Positions 1 through 11,427 of a stretch of 35,732 nt of DNA are shown piece by piece. The stretch is from positions 9,749 through 45,480 of the forward strand of contig WELB01000302.1 in assembly GCA_009602725.1 (NCBI GenBank), written 5' to 3'. The notes beneath the pieces are model-generated. The model made no database searches, had not been told where the DNA came from, and was given only the letters and a program-made list of their open reading frames with translations. The translations under genes were made by a program, and so were the position numbers. Every line of letters starts with the position of its first letter. Position 1 is the stretch's first letter. The DNA comes from Spirogloea muscicola (taxonomy: Eukaryota; Streptophyta; Zygnematophyceae; Spirogloeales; Spirogloeaceae).

Positions 1-1
1 G

Positions 2-3000
2 GCGGTGCTGCGGCGAGGCCCTGCGGCCGCCGAGGAAGGGGCGAGGAGGCCGCTGCCGTGCACCGCCCGCCCCCGCCCGCCGAGCGCCTCCCTCCGGCAG
101 GCGAGCTCAAGCGCAGCGCCGGGCCGCCGCTCCGCCTTCCTGGCAGGCTCTTCTGCCGGCTGTGCCGCCAAGAGCATCGACCTCTTCGCGGTAAGGTCAC
201 GGCACGTTGTCAGGGCGTGCTTATTACGCTACGTCCTTGTAGACCTCAGTATTTGCGTCTCCATTCTTTGTGGCACACAGAGAAATGACAAGGTGGACTA
301 TACATAAGCCCTCACTTGCAATGCTTGCTGAAGACGTGCTAGCTGGTTCTGCTGTCTCCTTCTGACTGATTCTGACCCTGCTATCCGGCAGGGAGAGGGG
401 TATCGAGAGCTGCAATCGAGGTGGAGGGCTTGTCGAAGACCTGACCCGCAGCGGACTGTTAGGCTGGTCGTGAAAGCGGCAGTCTTCGACCAGCTCACCA
501 GCCGGCTTGAGGATGCTTGGGGCAGGTTGAGATCAGCAGGTAGCTGGCTAGCCATCTGCGGCCTTGGCGTAAGGTTGCGTGGCAGTCTCTGCATCTCTGA
601 GGTTTTGGGCCAGGTTTGAGGGGTTGGGGCCACTGCTATCCTGGCTTTCGGAAGACAACTGTAGTCACCATGTGCGCCTAGGGGAGGTTCAGGGTGTGGC
701 TTGGGCTGCAAAAGCTGAGGAATGCTCATCTGTCATCATCTCATAGACAAGCTCACCAAGGAGAATGTCAAGGAGTCGATGCAGGACATCCGCAGGGCGC
801 TGCTAGAAGCGGATGTAAGCTCACGGCGCCTGCTCACATTATCAAATTTCTTGTTGCCTTCATGCCTTCAGCTCTGCGCACTCTGCAGCAATGTTGCAGC
901 TAACGTGTGCCAGAGGCAAGCAACTGGAGAGAATACCGTGTCAGAGTTGGAGCTTACGCTTTTTGTTACGCACTGGCATGTCCTGATGAAATGCTGGTGG
1001 TGAGAATCATTGTGGTTAACAGTTAGCATGTGTCGTTGTGCAGGTGAGCTTGCCGGTTGTCCGCCGCTTTGTCAAGACAGTGTCTGAGAAGGCAGTAGGA
1101 GTTGATGTGGTCAAGGGTGTGCGACCTGATCAACAGCTTGTGAAGGTACGTATTTCCACCTGGTCAATCAATATCAAGGACGAGTTGCTGGATATCATCG
1201 TTGCAGATAGACAAGTGGCAAGCATCCATAAGCTCTTGCACTCCTATCCTGGAATAGCTAAGAATGACGTTGAGATCCTGCTCAATGCAATCAATTCCAA
1301 GTCCCAGAGGACCATTGCTGCGCAGAAAGCACTAATTGACGGGCCGTTGAGGCGACCGTGCAGATTGTCAATGATGAGCTAGTCAGCCTGATGGGAGGAA
1401 AGGTCTCAGACCTTGAGTTTGCTTCATCTGGTCCTACAGTCATCCTCATGGCTGGCTTGCAAGGTGTTGGCAAGACAACTGCCTGTGGCAAGCTTGCACT
1501 TTTTCTCAAGAAGAAGGTAAGCTACAAGTATATTCGCAACATTTGCGTTCAGCTGGATGCGCATTCTGATCATTGTCTTATTGATGAGTATGCAACACGC
1601 ATAGTATTCCAATGAGAGGTAGCGTTCAATGTAATTATTGAATGTTGTATATGGGGCATTCAAGCTAAGCCAAAGATCACATGACTGCCTGTTCTGCAGG
1701 GCAAGTCATGCATGATGGTGGCAACTGATGTGTACAGACCTGCAGCCATCGACCAGCTCATCACTCTCGGCAAGCAGGTCATATGATATTTCATCTGCAC
1801 CGATCTGCTTCTTGGCGTGCATCACTTCTGTGACGTGGTTTACCAGCAGTACATACATTCACATCTGTTGCAAGTGATGCAAGATTGCAGGTATGCTCAA
1901 GCTGACGTGACCTTGTGGCAGGTCGAAGTCCCTGTCTATTCAGCTGGAAACAGTATAGCTCCGGCTCAGATAGCAAAGCAAGGCTTGGAGGAGGCCAAGA
2001 AACAGAACATCGACGTTATTATTGTTGACACTGCTGGTCGCCTGCAGGTACACATGCGGTGAATGCGAGCTGCCTCATGAATGTTCTTCTGTCCTTCGCC
2101 CGTCAGCGTGTCCTCTCGCTGATGGATGTTGACTGATCCTAAGAGAGAGTCTCTGATGGTCATCATAAAAGCTGAATCATTCCCTGTCCAGGTTGACAAA
2201 GGCATGATGGAGGAGCTCAAGCAGATCAAGCGACAGTGCAGCCCTACGGAGGTTCTCTTGGTCGTTGATGCCATGACTGGTCAAGAAGCTGCAGGTAGAC
2301 AACCTCTGCCTGACTCTACGGCACTTTGACACACATCTACTGTATGTGTGATATCAGGAAGACACCCGCTTTCTGTACAAGTCTCTGTCTTGCCTTGCCT
2401 ATATACAAATGTCGAGCAACACAAATGACCTGAAGAGCCTGTTTAGCATGTCATCGCAACAGGATTGGTGGCAGCATTCAATGCTGAGGTGGGCATCACC
2501 GGGGCAATCCTCACAAAGATTGATGGAGACTCCCGAGGTGGTGCTGCTCTTAGTGTCAGGGAGGTATGACTAAGTCATCCTCACAGATTCACATCACGCT
2601 TGATAATATTTGAGCAACACAAGGTCACAGCTCCTACTGTTGGTTCCCACCAGCTGTGATAGCAAGCTAGATCAATCTGATCATGCAGTGCGCTTAAACT
2701 CGCCATCTGCGCAGGTATCAGGACGGCCTATTAAATTTGTTGGAGAGGGTGAAGGTATGGCTGCACTGGAGCCATTCTATCCTGATCGAATGGCAAGCCG
2801 CATCCTTGGAATGGGCGACATTGTATCATTTGTGGAGAAGGCTCAGGAAGTGGTGAGCTGTCCTGTCGTTGAAAATCGGTTTGGTCTTTCTAAATTCACC
2901 ACTGTTCACCGCACGTATGTGATGTACCACCTCCTGTTCAAAGTCGTACTCCTGAAATCACCAGAGGGTCTGCCTCCCCTTATGAGAGTTGACCTTTGAT

Positions 3001-4435
3001 GTTGTATCTCCAATAAGCATGACCACCCAGTTGTTTGATCCTTTCTGAGCACGTGAAGAGTACATGGAAGCAACAGCTTAAATTGGAATTGAGTATATGG
3101 GTCATATATATTGGGTATATGGGTCATAGCTTTTGCATCTGCACTGTTGTCAGAAGGTACTTGATCAACTAGCACTGTTTGCTTGAAATTGGAAAGCTGG
3201 CTTGCTGGACAAGGTGTAGCTGTCCATCAAGCTGCACATGATGCTATAAGAAGCTCAACTGCTGAGCCTTGGTGCTCGCAGATGATGGCTGAAGAAGCAG
3301 AGGCGATGCAGAAGAAGATCATGGAAGCCAAGTTTGACTTCAATGACTTCTTAAAGCAGACCAAGATGTTGGCAAGAATGGGCAGCATGGGAGGCATCCT
3401 GAAAATGATACCAGGGATGAATAAGGTATAGTCCACAGTCGCCTTTGCTCACAAGCTTGTGGTGAAGTCTTTGATAAAGCTTGGAAGGCACTGGTTAATA
3501 TGTAGAATTACAATAAGAGGACCTTTGAAGCAGATTGTATTTGTATCTGTACTTGCAGGTAACGCCGCAACAGATTCGCGAGGCTGAGAAGAGCTTGAAA
3601 ATCATGGAGTCTATGATCAACTCCATGACTCCTGGTAAATGCTTGCATAGATTAGATCAGCGCAACAGCTTCTACATCTTAAGCATGCAATAAGCTGCAG
3701 AGCATCGATATCTTTCTACGTGTGCCATTCTGATTGTGGACTCTTTTGACCACATGTGCATAGTTGAGAGAAGAGAACCCGATTTGCTCGCAAAGTCGCC
3801 CTCAAGGAGAAGGAGAGTAGCAGTTGGCTCAGGGAGAACTCAGGAGCAGGTGTGTGGGCTGGATTTGTCCTTGTCGGCGAGAAGGAGTAAGAAGCATTGA
3901 ACAGTGTCTCTGATACTCAATGCCAAACCATGGAGCCCTGAGCAGTCTTCAACATGGAGCTTCATCACTGCTCCTTGTTGCTATGTGGCATTGTACGTAA
4001 CTGAGGTTGTGGCCTGTCTTGGCAGGTGAGCGGGCTTGTTGCGCAACTTTTCTCGATGAGGACCAAGATGCAGAATCTGGCAAATATGATGCAAGGAAAG
4101 GGCATACCTGGTCTCGGTGATCTCGGCACCGGACGCAAGGTACATATTAAACTTACTTGCATATAACAGAGCGTGCTCTGGAGATGACAGGCAAGGCTAC
4201 TGTTGACTTACTTCTCCTCGACTTTCAGAGGTGAATATTATTGACCATTTTGTGACCGTTCATTAGTGGCTCAAGATGGTCCATCCTCTCAGTCTTGCAA
4301 CACCTTTCATTTTCCTGCTTGCAGGCCCAGCCTGGCCATGCTAAACGAAGGAAGAGCAAGACTGGATTTCAGCAGCAGCTTGCAGCTGCTGGCCAAGGTG
4401 GTGGGGAGGCACGAGGATTTGGGGCCAAAAGGTGA
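2..4435 (+). CDS. cpSRP54: Chloroplast signal recognition particle 54 kDa protein (5' partial)
   Basis: GTPase that binds thylakoid membrane proteins and targets them, with FtsY and Alb3, to the thylakoid. Exons read by phase: 2-190, 392-539, 747-814, 1044-1145, 1364-1516, 1700-1777, 1922-2047, 2192-2294, 2463-2563, 2715-2852, 3282-3425, 3559-3634, 3764-3849, 4026-4139, 4325-4435; together 578 codons in frame. Exon 1 is a GC-rich Ala/Ser/Arg transit-peptide-like stretch open to the window edge; the first GTG is not taken as a start. Visible motifs: N-domain [16 protein letters not shown]1 [10 protein letters not shown]3 DTAGR, G4 TKIDGD, then the M domain with [14 protein letters not shown]. 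The length and the extra C-terminal tail match plant cpSRP54 (about 560 aa), not cytosolic SRP54. The basic tail motif is AKRRK (4340-4354), where land plants have ARRKR, the cpSRP43 contact. The first exon-intron junction is the least certain. Confidence 0.95.
3092..3128. repeat. Short direct repeat in a cpSRP54 intron
   Basis: The 14-mer GTATATGGGTCATA occurs twice within about 37 bases, separated by a short AT stretch, inside the intron between exons 10 and 11 of cpSRP54. It looks like a local duplication. No function is evident. Confidence 0.7.
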
Positions 4436-5030
4436 ATAAGAGGTCCCAAGGCTTCGATTATTTTGGAATATACCTTTAAGCTCAGCAGAACATATAGCAG
4501 CATCGTGAGACCTTGCCAGTAAATTAAGAGTTGGTAGCCTGCTGAAGGGCGATGCTTAAGATGCAAAAGCATTTGAGCAGCCTCATATGGACCGGCCCTG
4601 GTAGCTCCTGGAGTTGCCTAGTACTACAGCTTCTCTTGCTGTTTAGCTTGATAAGTGACTGCTTCTTGCAGTCTCAACGACGTTGCTAAGCTTGAGTAAG
4701 GGACTGTCGCCCTCATGATGCTCCAGCAGACACGTAAGAGACGTTGGGCAGCAGGGCAGCCGCGTAACCACCAACGTTGTTAGGGGACTTGGCCCCTGGT
4801 AGAAGGAGGTAGCTGCCAGTCTGCCAGGTGTGTTGGTGATGCAGTGCGATAACTTGCGCTCTCAGGTGACAGCTGGGAGCTGCCTGGGCAGGGCGCTTGG
4901 GTTCTGCGGAGGTTGCGGCATGGCGGCAAAGGCTGGCCGATGTCCAAGTACTGACCAGCAGCGGCTGGAGCAGAGCACGGGACTCACTGGCTACGCGGCC
5001 AGATTGAGTCCCGTGTCACTTCTCCCTTCT
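4436..5030. other. 3' flank of cpSRP54, no gene seen
   Basis: No coding exon, tRNA or clear dispersed repeat is recognised here. The stretch presumably holds the cpSRP54 3' UTR and poly(A) site, which I could not place. A strong inverted repeat at 4976-5015 is listed separately. Confidence 0.5.
4976..5015. repeat. Long perfect-arm inverted repeat (hairpin)
   Basis: The arms CACGGGACTCA (4976-4986) and TGAGTCCCGTG (5005-5015) are exact reverse complements. Inside them CTGG (4987-4990) can pair with CCAG (4999-5002), leaving an 8-base loop and a two-base bulge, so the total stem is 15 bp. It lies about 540 bases after the cpSRP54 stop codon. It could be a 3' UTR hairpin or the remnant of a small inverted-repeat element. 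Confidence 0.75.
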
Positions 5031-5196
5031 CTCAGCTCAGCTGACTTCCTGTAGCTAACACGGGGGTACTAAGCGGGCCTTGCGGTGCCTTGTCTGTGGA
5101 TCTGCACATCGCAGATGCATTTTAGAGCCCCCTATACATATGCTCGGCTGGCTTCCACAGCCGCCCCTGAGCATCAGCAGCAGCTTTATTAGTAAC
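5031..5196 (+). repeat. Diverged copy of dispersed repeat family C
   Basis: Contains the landmarks CTGACTTCCT, GGGGGTACTAAG, a GGCTGGCTTCCACAGCC hairpin (5146-5162) and CAGCAGC in the same order as the copies at 18235-18528 and 19156-19252. It is diverged and AT-enriched compared with them, so the borders are approximate. Confidence 0.55.
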
Positions 5197-5334
5197 ACTG
5201 CAGCTGGTGGGCAGCTTGCCGGGGGATGGTTGGTCGCGCGCTGCCCAACAGAGAAAGCTTTTCCACAATGGGCGGACAGCTGTGAAGGCCAGCTCGGTAG
5301 GACTTGACGGAGTAGGACTTTCCGGCTCCTCTGG

Positions 5335-5400
5335 ACCTTACTTGGGCTGGCCTTTCACAGCCATCGCCTTACATTGGAAGAGCTGTTTCTTTCTTTGGAC
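5335..5400 (+). repeat. Dispersed hairpin repeat (family H), + copy
   Basis: Holds the diagnostic hairpin GGGCTGG...ACAGCC (5344-5362), followed by ATCGCCTTACATTGGAAGAG, as in the copies at 12940-12980 and 17766-17815. It sits just upstream of a family L copy, the same H-then-L order as near 24533-24700. Confidence 0.65.
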
Positions 5401-5427
5401 GTTAGCATTCCTTAGCTTAGCCCAGGG

Positions 5428-5729
5428 AATTCTAGCGTCCCGCAAGCCATCGTTGCATGCTATAGAATGCGGCTATCATTGAGTCTACAGCGCTCCCAGG
5501 CACTTGCAATACACCAGCATGCTGGGCGTGCATTAGCCCAGGCTGATTGCTTCCGTGGTGGTGGTTTGGCTCCTCAGCTTAGCTTGTCAGATATGTATGT
5601 GCTCACCCAGGAATATCAGTGTCCCCCTTAGCTAGTTCATTACCCCGTAACAGGACATTTGCAAGGCTAGAGTTGGCCTCCCTTTGGATTTCATGCTCAT
5701 GCGCACAGCGCGCCTTCTTCCTCTGTGAG
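5428..5729 (+). repeat. Dispersed repeat family L, near full-length copy
   Basis: This copy and 12521-12815 align by eye over nearly 300 bases, from CTAGCGTCCCGCAAGCC to the GCGCGCCTTCTTC end, with roughly one difference per ten bases. It lies within 210 bases of the start codon of the next gene, so it may contribute promoter or 5' UTR sequence. The copy also reads through as a peptide-like frame from 5467 (see findings). Confidence 0.85.
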
Positions 5730-5936
5730 CTGGCCTTTGCCAGCTCGCGCCCGTTTGAAGTTTGAAGTAAGCTGCTTCTGCTCGTCGATGTCCGATCAGC
5801 GTAAGCGACGCAGCTACGCAAGCTGCTAACGGTCGAGAGACGTCGGTGGAGATGGCAACACCGTTCGTAACACGGTAGCACAGCTTCCGTGGTGGTAGTG
5901 GGGCCTGGGCGCGCGGGCCATCCGCAGCGCGCCACC

Positions 5937-8900
5937 ATGGCCCGCTGGGAGCGGCAGCCGCAGTCGCCGCCGCCGCCGCCGCGCGGCTGTCAGTCGCTGG
6001 CCTCGTGGCGCGGCCTGCTGCTCGCGCTGGCCCTGCTCGCCGCCTTCACGCCTTTCCTCGTGAGCCTCGGCGTCGCGCCTGTGCCGGTGCCGCCGGCAGC
6101 GCTCCCAGCCATTGTCAAGCCGCTTGAGAAGGAGGAGGAGGAGGAGGTGCGTGGCCCCAACTTGACGGAGTTGACTCCTCCTCCTCACGCCGTGGCGCGT
6201 CGAGGCCCCTACTCATCTTCGTCCGTTTGCAGGCCATTGCGATGCAGATGGACGCGCTACAGGCTGCAGATACTTGGCGGCCGACGTCCCTTGCAAAGGA
6301 CCCGCTATGGAACAGTGAGTGTCCAGCAGGCCAGTCCTTGAGTACCAGTCACGACAGTGTGTCCACGGCAGCTCTGAGGTGCCGCCTGAATGTCAGGCCA
6401 CGGTTGTACTGTATCTTCCTGAGTTGACCTGGCATCCAACAGTGGCTCCTAAGTTGTTATTCAACAGTTGTCTTCGAGTAGATAACGTTTCTGAGTAAGG
6501 GTTCAGGTGCACTACGTGCGTGTCACTTCAGTCATCTGTGTCCACTCCTTTGACATTTTCGCTTACTTGAAGTGCCTCTTGCTGGTGTTGCTTGGGGCTG
6601 TGTTTGGATATTATAGTGCAACTAAGGAGCAGCAATGGGTATCTGACTGTCCGCTGTAATGGAGGTCTCAACCAGCAGCGTACTGCTGTGAGTTATCTGC
6701 CTCATGCTCTTCAGCAGTAAATGTGTACACCACGGTGACTGCATTCAGTATTGCATATTTGTGAGAACTGTACGGCTCTGTTCTTGTTACAGATATGCAA
6801 TGCGGTTGTGGTTGCGCGACTCATGAACGCCACTCTGGTGCTACCACTACTGGATTCAAACGAGTATTGGAACGATAAAAGGTAGGGTGTCTGCAGGCTC
6901 CTATCTCCGCTTTTGTTGCAATTGCATGCCACACTCCGGCTGAGCTTGCTGACCTCCTGCATGTTGATATATATCTTGATATCAGCAAGTTGTAGCTGGA
7001 CAATATATCAGTAGTGAATTGATAATGTTAACGGGCTCCTGACAGTAACCTTCAGTGGATTCAAGGGCATATATGATGTTGACCACTTCATTAAATACCT
7101 TAGAAACGACGTCACCATTGTTCAGCACCTACCTAAGGAAAAGCAGAGAGGGAAAGGAAGAAGGCTGAGGCCCATGCAGGTGGGTATTACTGACATCTAC
7201 TCATTATAATTCGGCAGCATATTCATACTTCATCATTGGCACTTATACGAGTATAGGCTTGTTCGATAAACTTCTAGTCATAAAGGCCTACCTCTAGACA
7301 TCCAGTAGATAATTTGTTCATTAAACTATGGCTTTATTGTAACAGATGCGACCGCCTCGAGATGCACCTCCCTCTTGGTACTTGACAGGGGCACTTGAGA
7401 GTATGAGAAAGCATGGAGCCATATACCTCACACCCTTCTCTCACCGCCTTGCTGAAGAGCTTCCACAAACCCTGGAAGAATACCAGCGGCTCCGCTGTCG
7501 CGTGAACTTTCACGCCCTGCGCTTTTCGAGGGAGGTCGTTGAGGCAGCCAGTACCATTGTGAAGCATCTGCGCTCACAAGGTCAATTTCTCGCCATCCAC
7601 CTCCGCTTTGAGATGGACATGCTTGCCTTTGCAGGGTGAGCATCCTTTGCTCGGCTAGGACCTGGATATTGACTTGCACTGCTTGAATAATTGCTTGTTA
7701 AACATTCTCCTCACTTGGTCTTGATACATGCACTTGCTGTCCAGCTAAATTGAGAACCAGGATGGCATGAGGGCTTTTTTTCTACAGCTAAGTTTGATGT
7801 ACCAGCTTATTGTCATTCCCTACTTGCAACAGGTGCATAGACATTTTCACTCCAAGGCAGCAGCAACTACTGTGGGCATACAGACTCAAGAACTTTGCCA
7901 ATAAGACTCTGGTTTATGAGCAGCGGAGAAAGCTAGGGAAATGTCCACTTACACCAGAGGAGGCAAGAGGCAGCCTCTCGAGCCAGGACGCGCATGTTAT
8001 CTTTCACCAAGGGTGGTGTAGCATTTGAGATTTGAGTCAGGCTTGCGTCTGTTCTTTTACAGGTGGGTTCTGTCCTGCAAGCAATGGGCTTCAAGTCAGA
8101 GACAAGGATCTACCTTGCTTCTGGAGATATTTTCGCTGGGGAGGTCTTTCTGCAACCTCTACGAGCAATGTTCCCAAGGCTTGTCAACAGGACAGCCATT
8201 CTAGGCCTGGAATCTCAGAAGGTGAGGGTTCGCAAGCTTTATTCCACCTTCTAGAGCAGTTCACCTACGACAGGCTCGTTGTGCAGTATTAGAACATCCT
8301 TGCTCGTTGGCACAGCACTTAGCATGGACTTAAGCTAGTCCTTGTCTGGTATCTGTCCAGGCTGAGGGTCCATCACAGCAAGGCTTGCTTGGTCCTGCAA
8401 TTGATTACTTAGTCTGTCTGGAGGTAAGTACCTTGTGTTGTAGTCAGTTCCCATGTAAACAGGCTCAACAACGTGACCTGCTAATAGTTGCTGGCACATG
8501 TTGTATCTTGGCAAGGGTGGCATCTCATGCTACAATGCATGCCATCAGAAGCTATATACTTGATGCTTGCCCCAGAGCGCAAGGCATTCACGAGGCCTCT
8601 ATTGTCTGCTTCATCCAGGCCGACGTCTTCATGCCAACATATGATGGACCAAGTAATTTTGCAAATAATGTCATTGGCCATCGCCTCTACAGGTCAATCA
8701 CTCTTTGACAAGTCGCTGAGACCTTCTTAAAGCTCTTCAGTTGCACACTGATTTGGCAAGTGACTTCTATACAGCTGTCAAGTGACTGATCTTGCAACAA
8801 ATGTGATACTGCTGATTTTGACAATTGCAGCGGCTTCCGATCCACCATACAGCCGGATAGGAAGGCATTGGCTCCTGTCTTTGTGGCACGCGAAAGAAGA

Positions 8901-9248
8901 AGGTTCAACAACAGCCAGTAAGTGCTTGCTGTATGTTCTGGTATTCATCTCTTAGTGCACCCAGCAGATGAGTGCACCGTTCGCTGGGCACATGCTACCC
9001 ATTGCACCATCAAGGCTAATGAGATCTCGAAGATGCATTGTGCTCATCACAGGTTTCTGCAAGCTTTGCAAGCTGTGATGCACCCGAGAGTACAGAGTGG
9101 CCCTCACCAGCGAAAGGCTGGAGAGTCCTTCTATACAAATCCCTGGCCGGAATGCTTTTGCAAAGAATTCGTTAGTATCAAAATGCAGGATACTGCCAAA
9201 CTGGAAAGGGTAGAAGCAATGCAGCTGTGCTCAGATGCCCGGACGTGA
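5937..9248 (+). CDS. GT106 / O-fucosyltransferase-like Golgi glycosyltransferase (RRT-like)
   Basis: Predicted 524-residue type II Golgi enzyme. Exons: 5937-6146, 6233-6314, 6617-6687, 6793-6881, 7056-7179, 7346-7635, 7833-7962, 8063-8221, 8361-8423, 8619-8692, 8831-8917, 9053-9248. The start is chosen for its GCCACCATGG context and because it precedes a Pro-rich cytosolic tail and one membrane span (LLLALALLAAFTPFLV, residues about 25-40). Conserved blocks: NGGLNQQR, RPPRDAP, YLTPFSHRLAEE, AIHLRFEMDMLAFAGC (with the HxR of the donor site) and PTYDGPSNFANNVIGHRLY. By remembered sequence this is close to Arabidopsis rhamnogalacturonan I rhamnosyltransferases (RRT1-4), which add rhamnose from UDP-Rha to the pectin backbone. 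The donor sugar here is inferred; a protein O-fucosyltransferase role cannot be excluded. The intron after exon 7 uses a GC donor (7963). Confidence 0.93.
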
Positions 9249-10300
9249 GCACTGCGATTCATTCTATTGATGTAAGTGCTACTTTTGCGTGTCGGGGCAT
9301 TTATCTCTGAGCCTATGGCCACACATAGCAGAGGTCGCCTTGTTTCTCTGGTAAGAAGAACGGGGTTCAGTCACTCTGAGCTGGTGAAGCCCATCGTCCT
9401 CACGGCTTACAAATCTAGCTAGCGCCAATAGGGCTTACCCGTGGTGATCAGACGAGGTGGAGGTCAGCTAGAGGTCGATTGGTTTAAGGACAGGCGAGAG
9501 GTGCCGATAAGAACTGTGAGTGTGATAGTGCAGCTCAGCCAGCAGGAAGAGGACATTTCAGTGGAGGAGCCCCACAGAGGAGCCGTTGAGTGGAGGCCTC
9601 AGCCCAAGTTACCTGCAAAGATTGCTCAAGCATGCACCAGCCAGTAAGCGAACCGCGTGCCCGCTCACCTACCGCGCGCCTGCTCACCACGATCAGCTCC
9701 TCCGGCGGATTCTATAGTACAACATATTTACTGTGGCTCATCGAGTCTTGGTCTGACAAGGATGCAGAGGGAATTGCCCACATGGATTACTATGGCGCGT
9801 CGTGATGAACGTGATGGGAAGGGATTTGTGAGCACAGTAAGTCCTGGTAGGCTTAATGAGGAAATAGGCCGTATTGTATCTGCCTATGCCACAAACGGCA
9901 TAAGTGCTCAATCCATCCTAGTCCGCTCGCTCCACGCGAAGTGAAGCTCGAATAGTGGACCTGAGCTCGTATACCTACTCAAGGTGCTTGACGAGCTTGG
10001 CGATAACCTACCTAGGCATTGGCAAGGTAAATGTCTGCAGTGGTATAGTGACTCTCCCAGGGCCGTGACACACTGGCCATTGGGGCCTGGGCAGCCAAAT
10101 GGGCCAGATAACCCACCCCATCGATTGATGAGATGCTTTGCATGACCGAACACAGAAGGGGAGTTCAGGGCCAGGGCCGGGCCATGTTCTGAACCCAGTC
10201 TCTTCCTCAGACTAATATCAATCTTGCGTTGCCACCACCGCCGCTGCCGCCGACACAGTTGCATCAGTTAGACATTGTGCGCAATTTGGCCGTACTATGA
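9249..10300. other. Intergenic, two weak ORFs of unknown status
   Basis: Downstream of the GT106 stop. Plus-strand ORFs at 9441-9647 (68 codons, acidic/basic mixed) and 9657-9944 (95 codons) follow one another in different frames. I recognise no family in either and could not join them by clear splice sites to the GT106 gene. They may be 3' UTR, TE remnants or an unrecognised small gene. Confidence 0.4.
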
Positions 10301-10304
10301 AGAA

Positions 10305-10550
10305 CCAGCTCTTTCATGGGGGCGAGGGCTGCAAATAGCCAGCCCACAAACAGAAGTAGACAAGGTCCAGAACAGACAGAACGCTGAAAGGGTAGTGGCA
10401 GCTGACACCTGGCGGACTAGTCGCTAGTAGCCTACTCCCGGAAAAAATATAACAGAATAGAAAGAGAGTTGCTCTTCCAAAGGGGGCGTGGGCTGTGAAA
10501 AGGCAGCCCATAAAAATTGGACAAAATTGTCCTACTCCAGGGACTCCGCA
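10305..10550 (-). repeat. Two tandem minus-oriented family H copies
   Basis: Two copies about 160 bases apart share the order CTTT/CTTCCAAAG, GGGGGCG, hairpin, then ACAAGGTCC or GGACAA. The hairpins are GGGCTG...CAGCCC at 10326-10345 and 10490-10509. The second copy adds GGACAA-AA-TTGTCC at 10519-10532, a second small palindrome found in other copies. Confidence 0.75.
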
Positions 10551-11214
10551 GCCAGTTGCACACAACTGGAACGCGCTTGGTGAGTCACGAAGATTGCGAC
10601 CTCACGTGTCAAATGTGCAGCTAAGAGGTACTGTTGCTTGAGTTGCTCAGAGGCTGTTGCATTCTGTTTCAATAATACCTTCTTGTTTGCGAGGTTGTAT
10701 AAAAGCTAAGTAGATAGCAGGCTTGGCCCTGAATACGTAGCTGGGCTTGGCCCACATATAACATACTTAGCTGGGCATGGCCAGCATGCACGAGTTACTG
10801 GGTACTTGAGCTGTCCCATTGATTACGTAGTTGTGTCTTAGTTTGACTCTCTTTCAGGAGAGCTCGTGAATTACTGGCTCGTGCTCATATCACTCCAGTA
10901 TAGTGAGTGGTATTTACATTTTGTTTGCATTTGCTTTTACTGGGTTGTCAAGTCCATCCCGAACAGGTTCGTGCAGGGCAACTTATTGTGCATGCATTGT
11001 GCTCGGTCAAAGTTTGTGCAAGCTTTCCTCTTCTTTGATTCCTCATTTTCACCCTTCGTTTATCTCGCTTTGCTGGCCACGCGGACAGCAACATGTTACC
11101 TATCTCCGTACTGGAGTAATTTATCAACCGCATGGCAGCTGTCACCCTGTGATATGACAAGGACAGTGTGGTACCTGGGCCAACCGCGGATGCCAGAAGA
11201 AACAACAGCGCTTC
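10551..11214. other. Intergenic, no gene seen
   Basis: No recognisable exon, RNA gene or family H/L copy. The only internal structure noted is the short degenerate tandem repeat at 10711-10795. The ORF of 118 codons at 10866-11222 has no recognised similarity and is probably chance. Confidence 0.45.
10711..10795. repeat. Degenerate short tandem repeat (TAGCTGGGCTTGGCC-like)
   Basis: Three imperfect units about 25-30 bases long, each with TAGC-(A/T)GGGC(T)TGGCC, follow one another (TAGCAGGCTTGGCC, TAGCTGGGCTTGGCC, TAGCTGGGCATGGCC). The spacing is not exact. Confidence 0.6.
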
Positions 11215-11290
11215 TAAACTGACTGGTGGCTGTGAGAGGCCAGCCCAAAAGAATGTACAAGGGCGGGAGGGTCCGGATGGCGATGGAGCC
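11215..11290 (-). repeat. Family H copy, minus orientation
   Basis: Hairpin GGCTG...CAGCC at 11228-11246, followed by CAAAAGAATGTACAAGG, the reverse complement of the CCTTGTCCATTCTTTT lead-in seen in plus copies. Confidence 0.7.
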
Positions 11291-11427
11291 CGCAAGGCGT
11301 GAAGCATCTGCAAGCCCGTGGTGCGAGCTCGCGCCGGGCGAGGTGGCGCGCAGGGGTGTGGGGTGGTGCACAGCAGCGGCGCGGAACACCGTGAGGACCG
11401 CAGCCGGGATTAATGAGGAAAGCATGT

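Noticed and set aside
2610-3175. 129-codon plus ORF and 89-codon minus ORF
   Set aside because: Readthrough of cpSRP54 exon 10 into its introns, and an intron antisense ORF.
5603-6188. Minus-strand ORFs of 111 and 120 codons
   Set aside because: Antisense of the GC-rich GT106 first exon and the family L repeat; Arg/His-rich with no recognisable domain.
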